Below, piece by piece: positions 12,901-23,152 of a DNA stretch of 64,000 bases. How positions within the stretch are numbered: the stretch's first letter is position 1; the number at the start of each line of letters is the position of its first letter. The DNA is from Ignelater luminosus. Taxonomy: Eukaryota; Arthropoda; Insecta; Coleoptera; Elateridae. Below the pieces are notes generated by a model. It saw nothing but the letters and a program-made list of their open reading frames with translations. It made no database searches and had not been told where the DNA came from. The position numbers and the translations under genes are program-made. The stretch is from positions 84,425-148,424 of the forward strand of contig VTPC01091301.1 in the NCBI GenBank assembly GCA_011009095.1, given 5' to 3'.

Positions 12901-13030
12901 CTTTCAAACTATAAATCTATTAGAAAAATAAATCAAAAAAAAAGTTACATAATATAAAACAAGCAAAAAAAAATACAAATAAAACAAAACAAATAAACTG
13001 TTGATTATACAAAAACAAAATCCTTATAAA
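9951..13030. other. Unassigned AT-rich DNA
   Basis: There is no recognisable gene. The longest frame (minus, 10549-10923, 124 codons) lacks family likeness and codon bias and I regard it as chance. There are simple A/T runs only. Confidence 0.4.
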
Positions 13031-13036
13031 GTAAAC

Positions 13037-13148
13037 GTCAATAATCGTGCTCGATCTTACTGCGCAGCAAAATTCTGGCCGTGAAGCTCGAGGGGATTCC
13101 CAGAAACGCCAAATGCGTGGGCACCCGTCGACGCCGTTCAAACAGCTT
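13037..13148 (-). CDS. Candidate host terminal exon (unidentified)
   Basis: On the minus strand, a polypyrimidine-poor but AG-ended site (AAGTGCAG) precedes a GC-rich open stretch. It reads RKLFERRRRVPTHLAFLG, then IPSSFTARILLRSKIEHDY and stop. Third codon positions are G/C-rich while the flanks are very AT-rich, as expected of a conserved coding exon. I do not recognise the protein. It could also be a fragment of a transposon gene. Confidence 0.3.
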
Positions 13149-13149
13149 A

Positions 13150-14264
13150 CGACTGCACTTAATATATCTTACGAAAAGGAAATATCTAATTTCATTTAAA
13201 TAAAGTCGACAATGAATTAAGTCATACAAACAAATTAAAACCAAGCCAAATAATTATGATAAAAAAAATTAAAACTGATTTATATTGCAAATTTACGCTG
13301 AACATTACTGGATTATAAAATTCTTTATTCGTAAAAATAAGTAATGAACCAAACACAATACCACAATGAGTATACTAGACACCGTTGTTATAAATGTTTA
13401 CAATAATGCCAAGGAGAAACTTCCTTGTTTTTTTTCACTGAACAGGTTTTGAATGCACTTGTTTCTTTAACCCACAAGGGGGTATAAAGAAACGACGATA
13501 TTAATGGGTGTACACTAATCTTGCGTAGCTGTACGATCCAAAACGTTGTCCACACGGGTAACTGCGTATCTATTTACTTGAAGCTTCGCAGACTGGCCGC
13601 ATCCACACAGCAAGTAGGGACAAGTTCCGCTTAACAGCGAAAGCATGAAGAAACCCTACTTCCAAAGAATAAGCTCTAACGGCAACCCCTTTATGAAATC
13701 CAGCACTACGCTGATATATCCTAAGGACACTTCATTAAACGATAATCTTCATGGGCCACAACAGCTAAATTTTTATGGAAGACGTCTCACAAAACTTTTC
13801 CCCACTAGCGTTGGACTTTCCTCTCTGAAGCTCCTAAATCCACTGCTCTATTTTGCGTCGGCTGCACCCTGATCTTAACGCGCGGAAGCGACTTATCCCG
13901 TAACTAAATTACGCAGATTTCTGTCCCGCGAAAACAGCTACTCTCTACAACCCTATTCCTCAATAGAAGTCGCCACGCATCTTGATTTGAATTAATTATT
14001 GCGAAATAATTTTACAAAAATTAAAAACCTTAACAACAATTTGACTAGTAGTGACCGATCTGCTTCAGCTACAGACTGATTTGTATAACTTGTATCATCT
14101 CCCAGCCGAGTTAGTAAACGCTTGCTCCTAGGAAACTGCTTACATAGCCCAGGGCTAACTCTTTGGCTAGGTCGTGGGTCCTGTAAGTTAAAAACTCTGA
14201 AATAAATGAAAATGAGTCGAATATCAACGGGCGCCAGTCCCCTATTCCTAGAAATATAAAAGCA
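13150..14264. other. Unassigned DNA
   Basis: I see no gene. From 14217 to about 14253 lies a 37-bp sequence containing GGGCGCCAGTC and CCTAGAAATAT that recurs, diverged, at 22164-22200. Confidence 0.35.
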
Positions 14265-14265
14265 T

Positions 14266-14565
14266 GCGTTTAGGAGGCAGCAACAGAAGCCCTAGGATAC
14301 CAGATAAAGAACCATAGAAGACTCCCGTATTGGTGGGACAAAGAAATAGAAGGAGGAGTAGAAAATAAAAGAGGGAAATACCAAACATTTTTGAACACAA
14401 AAGACGACACTGATAGGATGGTATACAAGGAGACCCAAGCAAAAGTACGACGTAACATGATTAACACACATCTAGGAGGACAGAAAAGTACAGAAAGCTG
14501 GAAAATATTAAAATCGTTACGACAGGAAGTCGAAGCTGAACCTCTTGGCTGACAGTCAAGTAGTC
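14266..14565 (+). mobile_element. LINE fragment (linker between endonuclease and RT)
   Basis: The plus strand reads EAATEALGYQIKNHRRLPYW, WDKEIEGGVENKRGKYQ, then DRMVYKETQAKVRRNM and ESWKILKSLRQE. This is the WW..E...K...Y pattern found between endonuclease and reverse transcriptase in RTE/Jockey-type LINEs. It is cut off on the right where the hAT element begins at 14570. I found no continuation beyond 18456. Confidence 0.6.
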
Positions 14566-14739
14566 AAGCCAATGCCGGATTAACGATTTGGAGGCCCCTA
14601 GGCAGTAGAAGCAACGGGGCCCCCTCACAGATGAATTTATTTATGTCTGCGTGCATACGGTAACGCAAGCTTCGCGCCGCAATGGGGGTGTTTCGATATT
14701 CGATTCCATGTCGCCTGTTTATTATTACAAATTAGTGGA

Positions 14740-15180
14740 ACTCGTTTTTGAACCATGATAACTAATTTTTTATGGGATAAATTGAAAGAAATGAACATCC
14801 AGATCATGTAGTTTCAACAAGACGGTGCCACATCGCACACAGCCAACCCCACAATCGATCTTCTGCGCCAGCGTTTGGTGAGAAAATAATTTCTCGAAGA
14901 GGTAATGTTAATTGGCCGCCCAGGTCTTGTGATTTAACACCGATAAACTTCTGCCTTTGGGGTTATGTGAAAGAGAAGGTTTACGCCAACGACCCGCAAA
15001 CAATCAACGCTCAAAGAGAACATCATCAAAGCCATTCAGGAAATTGCACCAAGACTATGCCAAAATGTTATCTAGAATTTTGGTAAGAGAATGGTGTCCT
15101 GTCGCGCACTCAGATGGGGTCACTTGTCAGGTATCATTACATATTACTGAACCGGAACATTTATACTTCCATTATCAATA
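14740..15180 (+). pseudogene. Mariner-type transposase C-terminal remnant
   Basis: This remnant lies inside the hAT element. The plus strand contains FQQDGATSHTANPTIDLL (second catalytic Asp in QQDGA), then in another frame NWPPRSCDLTP (third catalytic Asp), LWGYVKEKVYAND, and CQNVI. These are hallmarks of a Tc1/mariner-type transposase common in insects. Only the last half remains, with several frameshifts and stops. Confidence 0.65.
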
Positions 15181-15211
15181 AAAAAATGTTAACAATCAAA
15201 GTCAATTCCTA

Positions 15212-15493
15212 GTCCAGGGAACCGGGAATTTTCCCCATGTAACTTTTACATGGTTAGACAGTAGCGTTTTTTAACGGGACATGATTAGACGTATTGGAGA
15301 GTAAGAGACCTTTTTTGTAGAGAATAAACTTCTCTACACTTTTTGTCGTAAGACTAGCCGTTCTCGAGGTATTTAGGAAAAACTTTTGGACCGCGCCAAC
15401 TTAACTTTATACTCAACATAATACCTTTAATCAATTCCCGTTAAAAAGACGCTACTGCCTAACCATATGAAAAGGATTCCCGGTCTCCTTGAC
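15212..15493. mobile_element. MITE with inverted ends, TA target
   Basis: This 282-bp element starts GTCCAGGGAACCGGGAAT and ends with the complement of GTCAAGGAGACCGGGAAT. The arms continue through CATGGTTAGACAGTAGCG / CATATGGTTAGGCAGTAGCG to TTTAACGGGA, about 70 bp in all. It is flanked by TA at 15210-15211 and 15494-15495, and lies inside the hAT element. Confidence 0.7.
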
Positions 15494-16079
15494 TATCAGT
15501 GTTTTATTACAAATTTAAAAGTAACACTCAAAAATTGAACACCCTTTAGTTCAATAGTTATCCACAAGAGTGGAAGTAACTTAATTCAACGCGCTTGGTT
15601 ACGCCGCAGAAAGAATAAACAGCTGACGAGCTGAGGTATGACTCATCTGTACATGTTTATCAGTCTATGAGTTGTGTCACTTGCGCCACTGCCCACTGCT
15701 TTGTTTAACTATCATTTGCTCTAGTCTTCGAAGGGATTTTAACAACTTACATTAGTCAAAACTAGATAAGTTGTTTTATTTAAATTTAATAAATAAGAAA
15801 AGATTATCAATACTTTGTTATAGAGAACGGTATAACGTGTAATCAATTTAGTTTTACATATTTTGCTGCATGTTTCAATATTTTGAATTCTTGTGTTTGA
15901 TAACTTTCTTGGTGGGATTTTTAAGCCATGCTATTTGAATTGTATGAACTGTAAAATTGAATACGAACGGTAGACAGACCGGTTAGTATCGATTCGTATA
16001 CAGTGAATTAAGTGGGAATGTAGTGGCTGCATATTTTAGACTGAGGTCTATCCCTTCCTCTCTTTCACAGAAACAAGAC

Positions 16080-18150
16080 GTCGGTACAAGAGAAAAGGGG
16101 GTACTACAGAGGTGCACAAAAACGGAAAAGACATCATGAAAAGGCTAAAAAGCTAGATATGAAACAATAAAAAAGACTCACAATCTTTTTGAATTTGGTT
16201 TTACACGGAAACCTACAGAAGGTGAAACTACATCTAAATATAAAGTAATTGAAATGATCGAAACAGAGGTACTAAATCCATTATTTGAAAAAACACTTAA
16301 AAAGGATAACATTGAAATGCTGAGAAAAGGAGAAGTGCAGCCGGAAATTCAGTTGCATAATCAAACTAGCGATAAATTTGGGATCAGAGTACCAAAATGA
16401 CATAATAGGATTATAGAAAGTATTACAGAAGAAGTGCGGATGTTTTGGTCTTCAAGAGATCCAGTCGAGTGTCAAAATTTGGATGACGATTTTTCAGCTT
16501 CAGCCTGACAGTATGAAAAAGAAAATCACAAGAGAGTTCTTACCCATTCCATGACCTTACGTACCTTGGAGCACAAATCAAACGAGAATGGCTCATGTAT
16601 TCTCCGACATATGGAAACGTATGCTGCTTACCATGCGTACTTTTTAGAGAACCTGAAAGAACACTATTTGCTGATGGATTAGATCTGATTAGAAAAATGC
16701 TTCAAACCGAATAAAATTGCACGAAGGCAGTGCAGCTCATCGATCGTATATATAGACACTTATAAACAGAAGAAGATCACAGGGACGAATCGACAGCTCT
16801 TTGGAAGTTCAGTTCAACAAAGAACGTGAATATGGATCCAAGTTTTACGACGTGTAGTATCTGTGGTCATGTTTTTCTTGTCACGTGGATTAGCTTTCCT
16901 TAGCGATGCAGAAATTCTTTGTTTACAAAATAATGGCAGCTACCTCAGACGAAAACCCTCTTACAGCTCAATTTTTGAATATAGACCCGTTTGGGAGTAA
17001 ATGCTGTAGTATACAGTTCTAGTTAAGAAATGACCGTTGTCCGTAGTAGAAGTAAGGGACTCTGCACACGGCATCACGGTCTCCAAAAAACTTAAATTAG
17101 AAATCCAAAAGTGAATTATTTGAAATATGTTTTATTAGTAATGTAGCATTATTACAAGAGTTATTGTCTTTTTCAATCCTTCCTTTTTTAATCTGCACGA
17201 CGCAGGAACCATAAGTTAGAAAAGTAGAGTTTAGAGAAATTAAATTATTTTTATGTTAAACGATTTGACACAAAGTAGAGCGCCAGAGACGACGCGACAA
17301 GAGCCTTATCCATCGGCTACAGTAGTTTTCAAAATGCTTTGCAAACTATTGCTAAAGGTAAGAGTCAGAAACCAGAGACAATTTACGATGTCAATTGCCT
17401 ATTGAAAGAAATGTCCAAGAAGGAAACTGTCATCGTGACGGACTTTTGGGCAACCATGCTAGACCGCATTAATGCAATTACCACCTCTCTGCAAAGTGGA
17501 ACTTCAAAGTGTCATTTGTGTTCTAAATTTACTTTTAGATTTCTTAAAGTCGCACAGAGGAAATTATGATTTCTATAAGAATAAAACCAGTGACTTAAGA
17601 TATTCTAATGAGGATGAGGGCAAACGAAAGCGTGCAGAAAGCGACATTTTGACGATGGTGACGCTGAAGACGTAGTGCTTTGAGAAGGAGCAAGATTTAG
17701 ATTAAAACTTATCTACCAATATTGGACAAGCTAAACGTAGAACTTTCTAACCGTTTGAAAGCTTACGAGCAAGTGCAATCACTGTTTAGTTTTCTTTGTG
17801 ATTTTCCTTCTAAGGATGGAGCACAAATCAAACAGGAAGCCCTAAGATTTGCAAAATGTTAGCTCTCATTTCGAACATTTCAGTTGCCAGTTTGAAGACT
17901 TCAATAAGAAAACAGCAGCACCAACATTCCAGTTCTACAAAATAATTTTTGAGCACAAACTATAATCAACATTTCCAAATGTTATTACAGCATTGCAAAT
18001 TTATTGCACGATGATGATCACCAATGCCACTAGCGAAAGATCTTTTTCCAAAATGAAAATCATAAAAAAACTGCCATCGATCGTCAATGGTCCAAGAAAG
18101 ATTAATTTCACTTGTCATAAATATAACAATTTTTAAGTTTAGGTAAAACA
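16080..18150 (+). pseudogene. hAT transposase relic (ZMYM1-like)
   Basis: Fragments in all three plus frames follow the order of a TTF/ZMYM1-type hAT transposase: VEMIETE-like start near 16.25 kb, PEIQLHNQTSDKFGIRVPK, YSPTYGNVCCLPC-like text near 16.6 kb, SARDDATRALSIGYSSFQNA and NALQTIAKGKSQKPETIYDV near 17.3 kb, and the C-terminal dimerisation motif NATSERSFSKMKIIKK near 18.03 kb. Many stops and frame changes are present, so it is an old, dead copy. Confidence 0.6.
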
Positions 18151-18456
18151 TTATTCAATTATGTTATACAATAAAACTTGTATGTATGTGTATTTTCGTT
18201 TGATGTTTTTCTTTTCTCATCATAGATAATAATTAATACCTCTACAAAAACATAAACGTTCAAATAAATAATTACGAAAACGAAAAGTATACCCAAAATT
18301 ACACACAAATACACAAAAGTTAAAAATACAGAAACATACTATTACACGCGCCCATTACAGCGTTACCGTATGCACGCAGACATAAATAAATTCATCTGTG
18401 AGGGGGGCCCGTCGCTTCTACTGTCTACGGGCCTCCAAATCGTTAATCCGGCACTG

Positions 18457-18813
18457 AGAATTGTTGATTTCACGGTTACAAAATTTAATCTGCAGACGAG
18501 GAATACTTTAAACCTGCGTTGATAAAGATTTTCGTGAAAGCTTGAGACAGAAATAGACAAGCTCCTGTCCATTTTGGAAACAAGGTCTTTTCATTCAGCC
18601 ATAAATACCAAAAGTAATGCAAGGTTCAAACTTTTATAGTACTTTGAGTCATACTGAAAAAAAGCTAATAACTATAGAAAAATTGTAATTCAAATGATAA
18701 TAGTAATTTCTAGTTATGAAGTGCACATTAAAGTTAATTAACAGTTTTAAAACATTACAACTAGTTGACACATTCATTACAACGCGATTTCATTTTTCGG
18801 ATACCATAGGGCT
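18457..18813. other. Unassigned DNA
   Basis: I see nothing identifiable between the hAT end and the mariner start. Confidence 0.4.
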
Positions 18814-18815
18814 TA

Positions 18816-20107
18816 CGAGGGTGGTCTGAAAAGTTTCCGACCTCAACGTGAAGATGGCAGCACTCGTAAATAAAAGCTACTGAATTTCGTTGTTCATCTG
18901 TTGACAGTTACTCACCAAAGTCTCAGCCATTTTGGACGCGCAGTTTTTATGTAACAGTCGTTTGAGTGAGTTGATGTGAGTTTTTTTGTGAAAATGGACA
19001 AAATCGAGTATCGAGCTGTCATTAAATATTTGTTTTTGAAAGGCAATACGCCTTCGCAAATAAAAGATGAGTTGGATTCTGTGTATGGGGACTCTGCACC
19101 ATCATTTACCACAGTGAAATTTTGGGCTGCTGAATTTAAACGTGGCCGTAAGAGCTTGGGAGACGATGAACGTTCGGGACGTCCAAAAACTGCAACTACC
19201 GACGAAAACATCGCCAAAGTTCACCAAATGGTGCTAGACGACCGCCGAATTAAAGTGAGAGAGATAGCAGAGGTTATGAACATGTCAAAAAAACGTGTTT
19301 GTCACATATTAAATCAACATTTAGGCACGAGAAAGCTGTCCGCGCGTTGGGTGCCGCGTTTGCTCACTTTAGACCAAAAACGTGTTCGAATGAATATTTC
19401 CAACGCTCTTTTGGCGCAGTTTAGGCGAAATAAATCCGAGTTTTGGCGCCGATTAATTACTGTAGATGAAACTTGGATACACCATTATACGCCCGAAACA
19501 AAAATACAGTCCAAACAGTGGACTGCAAAGGGGGAACCGGCCCCAAAAAAAGCAAAAACTGTTTTTCGGCTGGGAAAGTGATGGCGACTGTTTTTTGGGA
19601 TAGTCATGGAGTTATTTTAATCGATTATCTTCAAAAAGGAAAAACCATTACAGGAGCATACTATGCATCATTACTTGACAAGCTGAAGGCAGAACTTGCG
19701 AAAAAACGGCCACATTTGCAGAAAAAGAAAATCCTGTTTCACCAAGACAACGCACCGTCTCACACCTCAGCGGTTGCCATGGCGAAAATCCACAAATTAC
19801 GGTTTGAACTGCTTGACTATCCGCCTTACTTACCAGATCTAGCCCCAAGCGACTTCTTTTTGTTTCCTCATCTAAAAATTGCGCTCGGAGGACAAAGATT
19901 TTCGTCAAATGAAGAGGCAATCACCTTCGTGAACAATTATTTTGCAGAGAAAAATGCCGAGTACTATTTGGACGGGTTACAGAGATGGGAGCATCGCTGG
20001 GAGAAGTGTGTAGAGTTACAAGGAGACTATGTTGAAAAATAAAAAAAAATTTTCAGAAAAAATGTCTTGTATCTTTGTTAGGTCGGAAACTTTTCAGACC
20101 ACCCTCG
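18816..20107 (+). mobile_element. Mariner element, copy 1
   Basis: This 1292-bp element has 28-bp inverted ends, starting CGAGGGTGGTCTGAAAAG and ending with its complement, between TA duplications at 18814-18815 and 20108-20109. Length, ends and transposase are those of a mariner close to the irritans group. By eye it differs from copy 2 at about 25 positions, roughly 2%. Confidence 0.95.
18994..20042 (+). pseudogene. Mariner transposase, one frameshift
   Basis: I chose ATG 18994 (MDKIEYRAVIKYLFLKGNTP) because it aligns with the Himar1-type start; the frame is open a few codons upstream without an ATG. There are two helix-turn-helix regions, residues about 1-110, with SGRPKTATTDENI between them. 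The catalytic DD34D residues are all visible: VDETWIHHYTPE, LFHQDNAPSH and DLAPSDFFLFPHLK. A one-base loss in a T-run near 19566 shifts the frame between the first and second Asp, so the copy cannot make full-length protein. Otherwise it looks whole at about 349 codons, the normal length. Confidence 0.9.
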
Positions 20108-20109
20108 TA

Positions 20110-21556
20110 AAATTGCAAGTTTTTGACTTTCTTTATAAAGGAAGGTTCTTGTATTGACAAACAACACCCTAGAGAGAGCAGCTAGACTAAGTGAAAAATT
20201 AAAATTTTTTTGTTTCATTTGTACCTATAAGAAATTTTCAAATCACATAATTAACATAACTGTGTTTAATCCGGGAAATATCGCCATAATAAAAACAATA
20301 ACAATTTAAATAAAGCAGGTTAGTTACTTACGGATTTTCCTATTAATCAATAAAGTTAATTATTTTTGTCGAATTATTGAGCAAGTGGCATAAAATTATA
20401 TCAGCAGGTGGTGCATCCATCGTTGCCCGCATGTGTCAAATAGAATTTTGATTGCCTGTTGTATCAGTTTGCTTCATTTTAATAATTTAAATTGTATCAA
20501 CTATGCTATTGGTTAAACATGAAACGGAGTCCGGAACAAATAAGTGTCTTGAGAACAAATAAAGTTGCCATTTCGACCTAGAGATTTCATAGTAAAATGG
20601 AAATTCGCAGATAGAATTATATCATAAATTGTAAATTAATTTAACGTGGCGATGGGATGTGTCATATTGTACAAATGCTATTTAAGCTAGACAGCAATTT
20701 AATGGTATTTAATATGTAAAAGGAAACAAGATGACGTTAGGAGGTAAATGTTAATAATAAGCGAAAAACGAATTTTTTTCTCCTCACAAGCTCGTTTTGC
20801 TCTCAAAAAAGTATTTCTACTAAGTGATTAAAAGTCACTTACTGTTTCAGACACGTATAATCATTAATCAATCACACGTGCGTTATTTTAAATAAATTCT
20901 GCTAAACAAACTTAAACAAGTATTTGACGAGATTGTTTGTAGAGCTCGCAAAGAAATAATAATCATTAAGCAATCAAAATATTAAAGCTAGAAACAGAAA
21001 TTAAATTAAATTTTAATAGACAATTCTATTACTGTATTATTACACATGGAAAAACAATTCTATTTGGTTTGTTAATTAAAAACTCAATAAGCTTCATTCA
21101 AATAACTATTAATTTTAGTTGAAATTAAATAATCACCCCAATACGCGTATATTTCTGTATTCTCGTTTTCTTATTTCACTGTTAAATTATAGATTCAAAC
21201 CATGAAGCCATTTATTTCATTAAAGTGTAAAAGAGAAAGAAAGAAAGTTATTTAATGAAACGGTAAGCATTACGTTTTTTTTCTATTTCTTATTTTTGTT
21301 AACAAACTCTGATTAGATTTGTACGTTATGGTAGATAATTAAATAAATCTTCGACATTTTTTTTCTTTTTATTTCCTTCGGTTCGAAACTTGCCGAACGG
21401 TACTTACATCCACACGATTTTCTGGAGTTTTATGTTTAAAAGCATAAAATCAACTGTACGCAATGAGTAAGTAATAAACTGCAGATGTGCGAAATGAAGT
21501 CTAATAAATTTTATAAGGTAGAATTACTCTTAAAGAAGAATTATAGGAGTTAAAGT

Positions 21557-21609
<53 letters not shown>

Positions 21610-21619
21610 NNNNNNNNNN

Positions 21620-21671
<52 letters not shown>

Positions 21672-22361
21672 TTCAACGAACTGTTAGTTTATACTGTAGC
21701 ATACGGGCTTGCCATTTACATATTTAATTAGTTTACTAACAGCATCCCTAATGAAAAATGTATTTTTGCCTAAAAAATGTAGTATTTTCAAAATTATATT
21801 TGATTTGTTAGGCTGCTATGTTATTTATTGCGGTGGTATGCTGATCGAAAAGCAAAATAAATGAAATTAATTTTTTTTTAATCATTACCACACCCTAACT
21901 AAGTTTCAACTTTGATGATTTACTTTTGGAAGCAAGAATTGTAATACAACAATAAAAAGAAATATCAAAGAATTCTTATCTTAAAAATTTAGCAGCAAGA
22001 AGTCTTAGGTTCAGTTTCAGATTCTGGCTAGATCTTTAGAAAAGTGCTACTTTTCACATTTTCTTTTAAATTAAAAATATTCGTAAGGTAAACTGAGTTT
22101 TTTTTAAAATAAAACATTATTATTGCTAAAAATACCGAGATTTAAAAAATAAAATAGAATATTAATGGGCGCCAGTCTCTTGCTCCTAGAAATATCCCCC
22201 AAAGAGACAATCAAAGGATGGCGTGCCTCTGAAGCGAGCCGAAGGTTAACTCCAAAACTGCAAGCAGTAATAAAACTTGCCACATGTCTAGTAACTGTAC
22301 ATTTGAACCAACCAACTATATAAAACGTAAAAATAATGTAAATAGCAAATCGTTGTCCTAA
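20110..22361. other. AT-rich intergenic DNA with microsatellite and gap
   Basis: I see no gene. A (CT)n tract interrupts it, and the 37-bp sequence shared with 14217 lies at 22164-22200. Confidence 0.45.
21560..21667. repeat. (CT)n microsatellite with assembly gap
   Basis: This is a pure CT dinucleotide run interrupted by a short block of N (about 21610-21619). The run is collapsed or unresolved, so its true length is unknown. Confidence 0.95.
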
Positions 22362-22365
22362 TTAA

Positions 22366-23096
22366 CAAACCACGTAACTCCAAAAAATACGATTTTGAGA
22401 TTTTCATGCTATTGCATTCGTTTATGGTTCCTGCACAACTTCACCAAACCTCATAACTCCAAAAAATTTAAATCATCGAACAAAAGGGAAAAACAAACCC
22501 CGTATATCTTTAGGGGGGAATTTCGTTATTGCAAACCAAAGTAACTCCTAGCAGGGGCAGCCTGTTGTAATGCAAAAGTGTGCTGTCTGTGCAGTGTTTG
22601 GATTTATCTGTGATTACAACATTCTTTTATTGTTTGGAGGCTATATGGCACGTGTTTGAAGGTTGGTAATGCAATATAATATTATTTTAGCATAAAATTA
22701 TAATGAATATAAAATGTTAAGTTGAAAACTAACCTGTTTGAAAAGGATATGTGATTTACGTGTTTTGTTAACAAAACAAAGTTTTAGGTTAGTTTGCAAT
22801 TTTTGAGGAGTTACACGTTTTCATTCTATCAACGTTTACTTTTAAAATAATTTACTTAAAATTGTACTTTACTAAGTTTAGTTTAAATTCAGGTAATTTA
22901 TAAGTTTTATGGGGATTTACTAGCAGAAAAACATTATTTTTTGTGTACTTCTACTAAATTCAGATGGAGTTACGTTGTGTGCTAATCTGTTCTTTATGAA
23001 GTTACGAGGTTTTATTTCAATATGAAACGGTAGATACGGGGTTTATCTACAATTTAAGGTTTTGAATGAAAGTCATTCCAGGAGTTAAGTGGTCTG
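22366..23096. repeat. Left subterminal repeats of the TTAA transposon
   Basis: Copies of the end motif occur as CAAACCACGTAACTCC (22366), CAAACCTCATAACTCC (22445), CAAACCAAAGTAACTCC (22532), then inverted as GGAGTTACACG (22808), GGAGTTACGTTG (22966), GAAGTTACGAGG (about 22999) and GGAGTTAAGTGGTCTG (23081-23096). They are probably transposase binding sites. Confidence 0.75.
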
Positions 23097-23152
23097 CATT
23101 CGTTTTATTAAACTGACCACTAATTACGTTTTTGTTACTTTTCAGTTCAAAA

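Larger units (their letters stand above)
14570..18456 (+). mobile_element. hAT transposon, decayed, with nested insertions
   Basis: Inverted ends of about 98 bp bound this 3.9-kb element. The left starts CAATGCCGGATTAACG and the right is the complement of CAGTGCCGGATTAACG. Both continue through ATTTGGAGGCC, a CCCCCTCACAGATGAATT-like block and ATTTATGTCTGCGTGCATAC. CAGTGCCGGATTAA is a common hAT end. The 8 bp on either side do not match, so the target duplication is lost or the ends are off by a few bases. The interior holds a degraded hAT transposase (16.0-18.15 kb), a mariner-type remnant and a MITE. Confidence 0.75.

Noticed and set aside
19648-19920. Antisense open frame in the mariner transposase (also 36920-37192)
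   Set aside because: Shadow of the coding strand, present in both copies only because they are near-identical.
21560-21667. Regular repeat suggesting a CRISPR-like array
   Set aside because: It is a plain CT microsatellite around an assembly gap; no spacers, and the genome is eukaryotic.
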